DNA of 64,000 bases from JAVBWI01 sp036677445. Its GTDB lineage: Bacteria > Bacillota > Clostridia > Christensenellales > CAG-138. Below the pieces are notes generated by a model. The model saw only the letters and a list, made by a program, of their open reading frames with translations. It was not told the origin of the DNA and made no database searches. The stretch's first letter is position 1; every line of letters starts with the position of its first letter. The stretch spans positions 124,001 through 188,000 of the forward strand of contig JAVBWI010000002.1 of NCBI GenBank assembly GCA_036677445.1, in the 5' to 3' direction. A program made the translations under genes and the position numbers. This document shows, one piece after another, positions 1-8,002 of the stretch.

Positions 1-914
1 ACGGAGGGCAGCCTGCGCACCAGCGCCTGGCGTTTGCTTAGCCGCCACGCGCCCATGGAAAGGAATACGGCGAGTATGACGGGAAACTCCTCCGGTATCA
101 TCGCCATGGCCAGCGTGATGCCCGCTAGCACGCTGGAAATGAGGCGCGCGGAAAACGCCTGCCCGGGCAATTGCAGGTAGGTGATGGCGCTGACCAGTAA
201 AAACAGCGAAGCGGCAATGACCGCGCAAAGCTGCACCAATTTCGCGATCTGCTTCTGCAAGGGGGTAGGGGTATCGGGGGCCGCGGCCGTATCCCTGCCG
301 ATTTTCCCGTATTCGGTGGAAGTGCCGATGCGTTCGACCCTGACTGCGCCGGTGCCCTGGGTTACCAATGTGCCCGCATAGGCGTAGTCCGTGCGCCAGC
401 GCGAATCGGAAGATTCGCCGTTCGTGGTTTTCCAGACGCCCTCCGGTTCGCCGGTCAGGGTGGATTCATCCACCCGAAGGTCGTGGCAGCGCAATATGAC
501 GCCGTCGGCGGGAATCTTCACGCCCTCATGGAGAAGCATCAAATCGCCCGGCACGAGGTCCGCGCTTAAAATGGTGCATTCTGCCCCGTCCCGCAATACC
601 GTTACGCGCGGCGCGGAAAGGTCGCGCAGCGCGCGCAGCGTTTTATCTGTTTTCCATGTCTGCACGATGTCGATGCCGATCACGCCCAGCACGAACAGCA
701 GCATGACCGCGCCGTCGCGCGGCTCGCCCAGGAAGAAATAGATCACCGCCGCGCAAAGCAGCAGCAAAAACATAGGCTCGCCCGCAATGCGCAGCGCCTG
801 TCGAAAAAAACCGATGCGTTTTTCCTGCGTGAGCTCATTTTTGCCGTGTTTTGCCTGCAGCGCGCGCGCCTCTTCGCTCGTAAGCCCCTGATAGAATTCG
901 TTTTGTTGTGGCAT
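1..914 (-). CDS. Cation-transporting P-type ATPase, N-terminal part (cut by window edge)
   Basis: Membrane pump that uses ATP to move a cation across the cytoplasmic membrane. The reading frame starts at an ATG at 914 behind a GGGGGT ribosome binding site and runs off the left edge, so only about 304 residues are visible. The N-terminus has the cation-ATPase leader (GLTSEEARALQAKHG), a membrane pair, the actuator domain with PGDLMLLHEG and DESTLTGEP (the TGE dephosphorylation loop), a second membrane pair and the M4-like motif PEEFPV. The phosphorylation aspartate lies outside the window. PEEFP is typical of bacterial relatives of Ca2+ P2-type pumps, but the NiCo riboswitch upstream points to export of a transition metal (Co, Ni or Fe). 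The exact ion is inference. Confidence 0.9.
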   Translation of the reverse strand, partial: MPQQNEFYQGLTSEEARALQAKHGKNELTQEKRIGFFRQALRIAGEPMFLLLLCAAVIYFFLGEPRDGAVMLLFVLGVIGIDIVQTWKTDKTLRALRDLSAPRVTVLRDGAECTILSADLVPGDLMLLHEGVKIPADGVILRCHDLRVDESTLTGEPEGVWKTTNGESSDSRWRTDYAYAGTLVTQGTGAVRVERIGTSTEYGKIGRDTAAAPDTPTPLQKQIAKLVQLCAVIAASLFLLVSAITYLQLPGQAFSARLISSVLAGITLAMAMIPEEFPVILAVFLSMGAWRLSKRQALVRRLPS

Positions 915-984
915 AAGCGTACCCCCAAACGTCGAAATAGGATACCTTCGCACCATGCCCGCATATAGATATGTTCCCGGAGAG

Positions 985-1032
985 GTAAAAAAATACACAC
1001 CCGCGGAACATACCACTGTCCCGCAGATGTGT
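985..1032 (-). terminator. Riboswitch-controlled intrinsic terminator
   Basis: On the minus strand a 12-bp stem pairs 1032-1021 (ACACATCTGCGG) with 1006-995 (CCGCGGGTGTGT), including two G-U pairs, and is followed by seven T at 993-987. Its left arm reuses the last aptamer helix arm (CATCTGC), so aptamer folding and termination exclude each other. It lies about 70 bases before the ATPase start. Confidence 0.85.
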
Positions 1033-1103
1033 TTTCGGCTCATCTGCTGCCGCGTAAAGCGCGGCCCGGCCCCACGAACCTTACGGTCCATCGCCTGCTC
1101 AGT
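1015..1103 (-). promoter_or_regulatory. NiCo (czcD) riboswitch aptamer
   Basis: Read on the minus strand, the leader contains the conserved NiCo/czcD blocks in order: ACTGAGCAGGCGATGGACC, a GGGGCCGGGC segment, a GCGGCAGCAGATG segment, and CATCTGCGGGACAGT. The outer ACTG/CAGT pairing and the AGATG/CATCT helix close as in the published motif. NiCo riboswitches bind Co2+, Ni2+ or Fe2+ and switch on metal exporters by blocking a terminator, and exactly such a terminator overlaps the 3' arm here. The match was made by eye against the remembered consensus; a covariance-model score was not run. Confidence 0.88.
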
Positions 1104-1161
1104 TTGTACTGTTGATATGCGTACCCCGAAAGGTACGTTGCAGTGCAAAGAGATCATATGC

Positions 1162-1191
1162 ATCTTATCGGCCAAAGCGCCCGTTTGTCAA
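1162..1191 (-). promoter_or_regulatory. Promoter of the riboswitch/ATPase transcript
   Basis: TTGACA at 1191-1186 and TAAGAT at 1167-1162 on the minus strand, with an 18-base spacer. Transcription would start near 1155 and give a leader of roughly 240 bases holding a small GTACC/GGGTAC hairpin, the riboswitch and its terminator. Confidence 0.6.
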
Positions 1192-1271
1192 GGCTAACAT
1201 TTTTCGGTTTTAGGGAAAATATAGAAAATTCTATATGTGCGGCATGGCGACTGATTTGAATATCCCATGCA

Positions 1272-1300
1272 TTGCCATTCGTAAGCCTGCGCAGTATACT
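1272..1300 (+). promoter_or_regulatory. Promoter of the DUF2007 gene
   Basis: TTGCCA at 1272-1277 and TATACT at 1295-1300 with a 17-base spacer, about 30 bases before the ribosome binding site of the next gene. Confidence 0.6.
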
Positions 1301-1335
1301 TGTAGCAGAAATCGGATGCGAAAGGGGACGGCAAC

Positions 1336-1581
1336 ATGAACGAAGCGAGATATCTGTGCACCGCGCACGACGAAGCGCAGGCGGGCCTTTTGGCAGGCGT
1401 GCTTGAAAACGCCGGCATCCCATATACCATCAAACACCCCGGCGCGGGTTCGATTTATGGCAGCGCGGCGCTCTTCGGCGTGGAACTGTATGTTCCGGCG
1501 AGTGGGTATGAAGAAGCCAAGGCACTTATGGACGGTTGCTTCACGCAAACGCAGGAGCTCGACGAGCAGGAAATCTATTAG
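1336..1581 (+). CDS. DUF2007-family putative signal-transducing protein
   Basis: An 81-residue soluble protein preceded by AAAGGGGA. The sequence RYLCTAHDEAQAGLLAGVLENAGIPY followed by a segment ending in VELYVPASGYEEAKALM has the pattern of the small DUF2007 (GlnB-like fold) domain, in which a short alpha/beta unit is thought to sense or transmit a signal; no biochemical role is known to me. It is a single-gene unit with its own promoter and faces the MBL-fold gene across a hairpin-rich intergenic stretch. The family call comes from pattern only. Confidence 0.75.
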   Translation: MNEARYLCTAHDEAQAGLLAGVLENAGIPYTIKHPGAGSIYGSAALFGVELYVPASGYEEAKALMDGCFTQTQELDEQEIY

Positions 1582-1858
1582 AACCAATTCTGTAAAGCAA
1601 AACAGCCCCCAAGCACAACGGTTTGGGAACTTCAGAGTGTCAAAAGAGTCTTTGATGTCTAGCAAACTACTGCCGCAATAGGCTTCATTCGCGAGCGGCG
1701 GCATGTACGGCGCGAGCGCAAAGCCTTGCGTCGCAAGGCTTTCCCTGCAGGAACCGCCGGTCCTCGGCGGGAGACTCCTCGGACACTAGGCCTGCGGGCC
1801 GTCGCCGCCATCAAAGATGCAGGCGGTTCCTGCAGTTACTTTTTCCAGACAGCTGACG
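1582..1858. other. Non-coding hairpin-rich stretch left of repeat copy A
   Basis: I see no credible gene here. It holds a near-perfect palindrome at 1720-1742 (AAAGCCTTGCG, one T, CGCAAGGCTTT) and a 14-bp inverted repeat, CTGCAGGAACCGCC at 1745-1758 with GGCGGTTCCTGCAG at 1822-1835, enclosing about 63 bases that contain further short stems and followed by TTACTTTTT. This could be a small structured RNA ending in a terminator, a cruciform-forming repeat, or degraded mobile-element ends. Confidence 0.5.
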
Positions 1859-2010
1859 AACCCTCTCCTTTGGGGGTGTGGGCGATCGCAATTCCCCACA
1901 TTCAATCCGATTTGATGGCATGTGCGTCAAATCGGCGAGGAAATGCCGCCATGTGCGGCATTTCAACCTACAGAAATCCGCTGACAAAGTCCGCAGGACT
2001 TTGTCAGCGG
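1859..2010 (+). repeat. Dispersed structured repeat, copy A
   Basis: About 150 bases shared with 37683-37845. Four consecutive stems can be drawn: TGTGGG/CCCACA, CCGATTTGA/TCAAATCGG, AAATGCCGC/GCGGCATTT, and CCGCTGACAAAGTCC/GGACTTTGTCAGCGG with a GCA loop. Where the copies differ, both arms of a stem change together. It lies between the ends of two convergent genes, next to the terminator of the MBL-fold gene. The strand is set arbitrarily, since the stems read both ways. Confidence 0.8.
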
Positions 2011-2023
2011 CCAGAAAGGCCAG

Positions 2024-2048
2024 AAAAAAGTGACGCAGTCACTTTTTT
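2024..2048 (-). terminator. Terminator of the MBL-fold gene
   Basis: AAAAAAGTGAC (2024-2034), loop GCA, then GTCACTTTTTT (2038-2048). It is symmetric, so it can stop transcription from both sides. It lies directly after the MBL-fold stop codon at 2055. A degenerate half copy (GCAGTTACTTTTT) lies on the other side of repeat copy A. Confidence 0.8.
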
Positions 2049-2054
2049 GACAGT

Positions 2055-2885
2055 CTACGCCAGCTCGATTACGCTGCCCGCGCCGGCGGGATGGTAGGCG
2101 GGGCATTGTTGCCTGAACGCGTCCAGCGCGGCGTCCCCCGTGCAGTGCACGGGAGCCAGAAGCCGGATTTCCGGATGGGCGTTAAAATACGCGATGGTAT
2201 CGCGCAGCTGCTTCTCCTGCGCCGATATCAGATGCGTTCCGCCAATGACGGCGCAGATGGGCCGGTTCAGCCGTTTTTGCGCTTCTTCACAGATATTCGC
2301 AATGCCGCTGTGACTGCAGCCGGAAACGATTACGAGCCCGTCCGTGGTATCGGCGGCGTAAACGAGCTCCTCTTCGAAGGTATCCGGCAGAAAATCCCCC
2401 GCCGCGTATTGGTATGCCGCGGGTTCGATCACCTCAAACGCAGTTACGCGGGGGAAGCGGGAAAGCAGCCACGCTTTGCGGTCTTCACCCAAAGGGAAGG
2501 TATCCGTTTTGATCAAAAAGAACGGCACGCCTTTTTCACACAGCGATTCCGGCGTGAACCGGTTGCCGACAAAACGGAAGCAGGGGTCTTCATCCCAATA
2601 TTTCGGGGTAAAAAAGCGCCGGTGCACCAGCAGTTCATACGACTGATGCTGCGCGGAGAAAGCAAGAAAGCCGCCGCTGTGGTCATAATGCGCATGGGAG
2701 AGCACGACATGCCGCACCTCCGACAGGTCAATGCCCATGCTGCGTGCATTTTCCAGGTACATGCCGCTATCGCCGGTATCGAACAGCACGCTGCCGCGGC
2801 CGTTTTGGATCAGGCAGGAAAAGCCGTGCTCGGCTTGTATGTCCTCCCGTATGCTTCTGTCGTTGCAAAGTATCGTGATGCGCAT
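2055..2885 (-). CDS. MBL-fold metallo-hydrolase (COG1237-like)
   Basis: A 276-residue metallo-beta-lactamase-fold protein. The metal motif HAHYDHSGG lies near residue 65. A C-terminal GCSHSGI block and VHCTGD follow, the layout of the archaeal/clostridial dihydropteridine-synthase-like (MJ0301) branch. The substrate is unknown; members have been linked to methanopterin-like precursor synthesis or to general phosphodiester hydrolysis. I chose ATG 2885 over the in-frame TTG at 2891 because a GGGGGG ribosome binding site ends six bases before it. It is 89 bases downstream of purL on the same strand, so read-through from the purine operon is possible, but it ends in its own terminator. Confidence 0.88.
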   Translation of the reverse strand: MRITILCNDRSIREDIQAEHGFSCLIQNGRGSVLFDTGDSGMYLENARSMGIDLSEVRHVVLSHAHYDHSGGFLAFSAQHQSYELLVHRRFFTPKYWDEDPCFRFVGNRFTPESLCEKGVPFFLIKTDTFPLGEDRKAWLLSRFPRVTAFEVIEPAAYQYAAGDFLPDTFEEELVYAADTTDGLVIVSGCSHSGIANICEEAQKRLNRPICAVIGGTHLISAQEKQLRDTIAYFNAHPEIRLLAPVHCTGDAALDAFRQQCPAYHPAGAGSVIELA

Positions 2886-2974
2886 ACCCAACCCCCCATT
2901 TATTCACGTTCACGGCATATGCCGATAATGAAGTTTACCACAATATGGCGGCACAGTGCAATCCTTTCGCGCGA

Positions 2975-5900
2975 TCACGCAAAATAGTCCACCGCGCCGC
3001 GCAGCAGCGGCATTTCGGCGTTACCGGGTACGTTTTTGTAAAGCCCGCTGCCCGTTCGTTCGGTATGCGCCATCTTGCCCAAGATTCGGCCGTCGGGCGA
3101 GGTGATGCCCTCGATTGCCTGCACCGAGCCGTTGGGGTTGCAGTCGATATCCATAGAGGGAATCCCGTCCGCATCCACATACTGCGTGGCGATCTGCCCG
3201 TTTTTTAAGAGCAGCGCGAGCAGCGCGGGATCGCATACGAACCGCCCTTCTCCGTGCGATACCGGGGCGAGGTACACATCGTCCACTTGTGTATGCATCA
3301 GCCAGGGGGAAAGGGTGGAGCAAACGCGCGTGCGTACAAGGCGGGACTGATGGCGGCCGATGGTATTGAACGTCAGCGTAGGGCAGGCATCGTCCATATC
3401 CCGCAGTTCGCCAAAAGGCAGCAGGCCGAGTTTGATGAGCGCCTGAAACCCGTTGCAGATGCCGCAGATCAGCCCGCCGCGCTCCTTAAGCAGCTCGGCA
3501 ATGCCCTGCGCGATCGCCGGGTTGCGCAGAAACGCCGTGATGAATTTGCCGGAACCGTCCGGCTCGTCGCCGCCGGAAAATCCGCCGGGCAGGAACAACA
3601 CCTGGCTTTGCTTTAGCAGCGCCGCAAACCGCTGTACAGCTTGCGCGATGTCGCTTGGGCGCAGGTTGCGAATTACGAATATTTCCGGCTGCGCGCCCGC
3701 GGAAGTGAGCGCCGCCGCGGTATCGTATTCGCAGTTGGTGCCGGGGAACACGGGGATCAGCACGCGCGGGCGGGCGATATGCGCCTTAGGGATGGCCCGG
3801 GTTGCCGCTTCATACCGGTATGCGGCAGGCGCGGCGGCAGCCGCCGCTTTTGGGCTGGTGGGGTATACCGGTTCCAGCGTTGCGTCATAGGCCAGCTCCA
3901 ATTCGTAAAGCGGTATTCTTTCGTCGGCAAGGGTCAGCGAATACTCCGCCGTGGTGTACCCGAGCGTAACGCCTGCCGTTTCCGAAGAGTCCGTCTCCAG
4001 TATCAGGCCGCCGTAACAGTGCGAGAACAACAAATTCTCCGCGGCGCACAGCGTGCAGCCAATGCGGTTGCCCAGCGCCATTTTGAACACGCCTTCCATC
4101 ACGCCGCCAAAGCCCGGCGTCCAGGCGGATAATATGCAGCCCGCGCGCATGAGCGAAAGCGCCTGCTTCCAGATCGCCTGCAGGCTTTCTGCCGTTGGCA
4201 GGCCGCCAGAATCGTATTCCGGCGCGAGCAGCGCTATACGCGAGCCGACGCGTCTGAATTCAGGGGACAGGATGTGCCGGGTGTCGGAGACCGCAACGGC
4301 GAAGGATACCAGCGTGGGCGGCACGTCCAGGTTTTCAAACGAGCCGCTCATGGAATCCTTGCCGCCGATTGCCGCCAGCCCCAGCGCAAGCTGCGCTTTG
4401 AGCGCGCCTAAAAGCGCCGCGAGCGGCTTGCCCCAGCGCGTATCCTCCTGCCGCAGGCGTTCAAAGTATTCCTGGAATGTCAAATAGCATTGCGTAAGCT
4501 CCGCGCCTGAAGCGACGAGCTTTGCAACGGATTCTATCACCGCAAGGTACGCGCCCGCATACGGGTCGGCTTCGCTGATAAACGGATTGTACCCGTACGC
4601 CATTACGGAACAGGTGGAGGTATCCGCGTTGAGCACGGGCAGCTTTGCCGCCATGGCCTGCGCGGGCGTTCTTTGGTACTTGCCGCCCAACGGCATCAGT
4701 ACCGTGCCGCGGCCTATTGTGGAGTCAAAGCGCTCAATCAGCCCGCGCTTGCCGCATACGTTCAGGTCCGAAACAAGATTGAACAGGCGTTCGCGCACGG
4801 GGCCTTCAGCAAACGGATACCGCGCAACGCGCGGCGGCGGCACCTGCGCGCGCGCATGCTTCTGCGCGCCGTTGGAATTTAAAAATGCCCGGGAAATATC
4901 CACGATACGCTTGCCGTTTAACTGCATGCATAGCCGCGGCGTTTCCTGTACGCGCGCGACGGGCGTGGCTTCCAAGTTTTCTTCTTCCGCAAGGCGTATG
5001 AATTCCGCCACATCCGCCGGATCCAGCAGCACTGCCATGCGCTCCTGCGATTCGCTGATGGCAAGCTCGGTGCCTGTGAGGCCCTCGTATTTTTTCGGCA
5101 CCGCGTCAAGCTGTATAAGCAGCCCGTCCGCAAGCTCGCCGATGGCGACGGCCACGCCGCCCGCGCCGAAGTCGTTGCAGCGCTTAATACGCCGCGCGGC
5201 CTCCGGGTTCCGAAACAGCCGCTGCAGCTTGCGCTCTTCCGGCGCGTTGCCCTTTTGCACTTCGGCGCCGCACGCGCGCAGGGAACTGACGCTGTGGGTC
5301 TTGGAAGAACCCGTCGCGCCGCCGCAGCCGTCGCGGCCGGTGCGACCGCCCAACAGCAGTACCACATCGTCCGGCGCGGGCGTTTCCCGGCGCACATGCG
5401 CCTCTGGCGCCGCGCCCACCACCGCGCCTATTTCCATCCGCTTTGCGGCATAGCCGGGGTGGTATATTTCATCCACCAGTCCGGTGGCCAAACCGATCTG
5501 GTTGCCGTAGGAGCTGTAGCCCGCGGCGGCCTCCGTTACGATTTTGCGCTGCGGCAGCTTGCCCGCTGGCGTTTGGCCGGGAGGCAATAACGGGTTGCCC
5601 GCGCCCGTAACGCGCATGGCCTGGTAAACGTACCCCCGGCCGGAAAGCGGGTCGCGTATTGCGCCGCCGATACAGGTGGCCGCGCCGCCGAACGGCTCGA
5701 TCTCGGTGGGGTGGTTGTGCGTTTCGTTTTTAAAGAGCAGCAGCCACGGTTCGGGGCGGCCGTCCACATCCACCTCTGTTTTGACGGTGCAGGCGTTGAT
5801 CTCCTCGGATTCGTCGAGGTTTTTTAGCTGCCCTGTGCGCTTAAGCCGCTTTGCCGCGATGGTGGCGAGATCCATCAGCGTAATTGGCTTTTGTATGCCC

Positions 5901-6676
5901 AGCGTGTGCCGGAGCGCTAGGTAGTCTTCGTACGTTTTCTGTGCGGCGGGGTGCTCGAAGCTTACCCCATCGATGGCCGTCAAAAACGTGGTGTGGCGGC
6001 AATGATCCGACCAGTAGGTGTCGATCACCCTAAGCTCCGTCAGCGTGGGGTCGCGCCGCTCCTGCCGGAAATAGCTCTGAGAGAACACCAGATCGTCCAA
6101 ATCCATAGCAAGGCCGTATTCGTCAAGGAGCGCGGCAAGCTGTGCGCGGTTGAGCGTTGTGAAGCCCGCGAGCACCGGCACATCGGCGGGCTTTTCGCAG
6201 GCAATCTCCAGCGTATCCGCCTCACTAAGCGAAGCCTCCCTGCTGTCCACGGGGTTAATGAGGTACGCCTTGATGGCGTTTACATCCGAAGAAGTGAGTG
6301 CGCCGTAGAGAAGATACACGCGCGCGTTGCGCACCGCCGGCCGCTCCTGCTGGGAAATCAACTGTATGCACTGCGCGGCGGAGTCCGCGCGCTGGTCGAA
6401 CTGGCCGGGCAGGTATTCCACCGCAAACGTCACGCAGGCGCCGTTCGTGCAATCCTCGGGCAGAATATCGTATACCGCGTCCGTCTGCGGCTCGGAGAAT
6501 ACCGTGTGCCTGCAGCGCCCGAACAATGCCGCATCGATATGCTCCACGTCATAACGGTTCAATATGCGCACGCGCTCGAGTGAACGGATGCCCAAAAAGG
6601 AGCGGATATCTTCCTTGAGCGTATCCGCCTGTGCGGCAAACGCGGGCCGCTTTTCCACATATAGCCGGTAAACCAT
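2975..6676 (-). CDS. purL: Phosphoribosylformylglycinamidine synthase, single chain
   Basis: Fourth step of IMP synthesis: FGAR plus glutamine and ATP gives FGAM. The 1233-residue chain carries an N-terminal PurS-like part, two AIR-synthase-type halves (FKNETHNHPTEIEPFGGAATC; IGGKDSMSGSFE) and a C-terminal class I glutaminase of about 260 residues (FPGTNCEYD, FLPGGFSGGDE, ICGICNGFQALIKLG with the nucleophilic Cys). This long form replaces separate PurL, PurQ and PurS and is usual in many Clostridia. ATG 6676 is preferred over an in-frame TTG at 6688 because GGAGG sits just in front of it. It is the last gene of the purine operon, 23 bases after purD. Confidence 0.98.
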   Translation of the reverse strand: MVYRLYVEKRPAFAAQADTLKEDIRSFLGIRSLERVRILNRYDVEHIDAALFGRCRHTVFSEPQTDAVYDILPEDCTNGACVTFAVEYLPGQFDQRADSAAQCIQLISQQERPAVRNARVYLLYGALTSSDVNAIKAYLINPVDSREASLSEADTLEIACEKPADVPVLAGFTTLNRAQLAALLDEYGLAMDLDDLVFSQSYFRQERRDPTLTELRVIDTYWSDHCRHTTFLTAIDGVSFEHPAAQKTYEDYLALRHTLGIQKPITLMDLATIAAKRLKRTGQLKNLDESEEINACTVKTEVDVDGRPEPWLLLFKNETHNHPTEIEPFGGAATCIGGAIRDPLSGRGYVYQAMRVTGAGNPLLPPGQTPAGKLPQRKIVTEAAAGYSSYGNQIGLATGLVDEIYHPGYAAKRMEIGAVVGAAPEAHVRRETPAPDDVVLLLGGRTGRDGCGGATGSSKTHSVSSLRACGAEVQKGNAPEERKLQRLFRNPEAARRIKRCNDFGAGGVAVAIGELADGLLIQLDAVPKKYEGLTGTELAISESQERMAVLLDPADVAEFIRLAEEENLEATPVARVQETPRLCMQLNGKRIVDISRAFLNSNGAQKHARAQVPPPRVARYPFAEGPVRERLFNLVSDLNVCGKRGLIERFDSTIGRGTVLMPLGGKYQRTPAQAMAAKLPVLNADTSTCSVMAYGYNPFISEADPYAGAYLAVIESVAKLVASGAELTQCYLTFQEYFERLRQEDTRWGKPLAALLGALKAQLALGLAAIGGKDSMSGSFENLDVPPTLVSFAVAVSDTRHILSPEFRRVGSRIALLAPEYDSGGLPTAESLQAIWKQALSLMRAGCILSAWTPGFGGVMEGVFKMALGNRIGCTLCAAENLLFSHCYGGLILETDSSETAGVTLGYTTAEYSLTLADERIPLYELELAYDATLEPVYPTSPKAAAAAAPAAYRYEAATRAIPKAHIARPRVLIPVFPGTNCEYDTAAALTSAGAQPEIFVIRNLRPSDIAQAVQRFAALLKQSQVLFLPGGFSGGDEPDGSGKFITAFLRNPAIAQGIAELLKERGGLICGICNGFQALIKLGLLPFGELRDMDDACPTLTFNTIGRHQSRLVRTRVCSTLSPWLMHTQVDDVYLAPVSHGEGRFVCDPALLALLLKNGQIATQYVDADGIPSMDIDCNPNGSVQAIEGITSPDGRILGKMAHTERTGSGLYKNVPGNAEMPLLRGAVDYFA

Positions 6677-6699
6677 GCAATCCTCCAAAGATAGGTTGC

Positions 6700-7977
6700 T
6701 TATTGAGGTACGTACATTGCTTTTTGTCCGATGTCGCGGCGGTAATGGGCGTTTTCGAAGGAAACGTCCGCCGCGGCCTCGTAAGCGCGGGCGACGGCCC
6801 GCTCCAAGGTATTTGCCACGGCGGTAACGCCGAGAACGCGGCCGCCCCCGCTTACAAGCCTGCCGTCAGCAAGCCTGGTGCCCGCGTGGAACACGGAGAT
6901 ATCTTGGGCCTGTGCGGCGGGGCCGATTTGTATCGGCTTGCCTGTTTCGTATTTGCCGGGGTAGCCGCCGGAGGCGAGTATCACGCAGCAGGCCGCGCCG
7001 CGCCGGTTGACGACAGGCACCTCATTTAGGCGTTCCTGTGCGACGGCGCGCATCACCGTAAAAAGGTCGGTTTCTAAAAGCGGCAGTACCACCTGCGTTT
7101 CCGGGTCGCCAAAGCGGCAGTTGTATTCGATCACCTTGGGGCCGTCGGGGGTGAGCATCAGCCCGAAATACAGGCAGCCCTTAAACGTCCTGCCCTCGCG
7201 GTTCATGGCCGCCATTGTTGGCAGAAAAATGTGCTGCATGCATACTTGCGCGATATCAGACGTGTAATAGGGGTTGGGCGCGATGGTGCCCATACCGCCG
7301 GTATTGGGGCCCTGGTCGCCGTCAAACACGCGCTTGTGGTCCATGGAGGAGACCATTGGCGATAGGGTTTTGCCATCCGTAAACGCCAGCACGGAGACTT
7401 CGGGTCCTGTAAGGAACTCCTCAATCACCACGCGGTCGCCGCTCTTGCCGAAAGCATGCCCGCTCATCATGCTGCGCACGGCGGCGGCGGCCTCCTCATG
7501 GCTTTGCGCAATGATGACGCCCTTACCCAGCGCCAGTCCGTCCGCTTTTACGACGACGGGGTAGGTTTCGATTTCTTCAAGGTAAGCGAGCGCGGCCCTT
7601 TCCTCGTTAAACACCTCGTACGCGGCCGTGGGAATGCCATACCGCCGCATCAGTTCCTTGGCGAACGCTTTGCTGCCTTCGATAATAGCGGCGCGCCTGT
7701 TCGGCCCGAAGCAGGGGATGCCCGCATCCTCCAGCGCATCCACCGCGCCCATCACCAGCGGATCGTCCGGCGCTACCACGGCAAAGCCGATGCTGTGCGC
7801 CTTGGCGAATTCCACCATGCCGGGGATATCGTTTGCGGCTATGTTGACGCATACCGCGTCCGCCGCGATACCGCCGTTGCCGGGCAGGGCGTATAGTGCC
7901 GAGATCTCCGGGCTGCGTCTGAGCGCCTTAATCAGCGCGTGCTCACGCCCGCCGCCGCCGATCACCATTACGTTCAT
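6700..7977 (-). CDS. purD: Phosphoribosylamine-glycine ligase (GAR synthetase)
   Basis: Second step of purine synthesis: phosphoribosylamine plus glycine and ATP gives GAR. It has 425 residues, normal for PurD. It starts MNVMVIGGGGREHALI (the dinucleotide-like N-domain), has an ATP-grasp domain with VVKADGLALGKGVIIA, the block GPNTGGMGT, and EYNCRFGDPETQ near the C-terminal part. ATG 7977 has an AAAGGAAG ribosome binding site; the longer upstream frame has no support. It lies in the operon 25 bases after the AICAR transformylase. Confidence 0.98.
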   Translation of the reverse strand: MNVMVIGGGGREHALIKALRRSPEISALYALPGNGGIAADAVCVNIAANDIPGMVEFAKAHSIGFAVVAPDDPLVMGAVDALEDAGIPCFGPNRRAAIIEGSKAFAKELMRRYGIPTAAYEVFNEERAALAYLEEIETYPVVVKADGLALGKGVIIAQSHEEAAAAVRSMMSGHAFGKSGDRVVIEEFLTGPEVSVLAFTDGKTLSPMVSSMDHKRVFDGDQGPNTGGMGTIAPNPYYTSDIAQVCMQHIFLPTMAAMNREGRTFKGCLYFGLMLTPDGPKVIEYNCRFGDPETQVVLPLLETDLFTVMRAVAQERLNEVPVVNRRGAACCVILASGGYPGKYETGKPIQIGPAAQAQDISVFHAGTRLADGRLVSGGGRVLGVTAVANTLERAVARAYEAAADVSFENAHYRRDIGQKAMYVPQ

Positions 7978-8002
7978 GAAAGCTTCCTTTCGTACAAATT
8001 GA

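Noticed and set aside
985..1191. yybP-ykoY (manganese) riboswitch, common before P-type ATPases
   Set aside because: The diagnostic GGGGAGTA and the second conserved loop are absent, while the NiCo blocks are all present in order.
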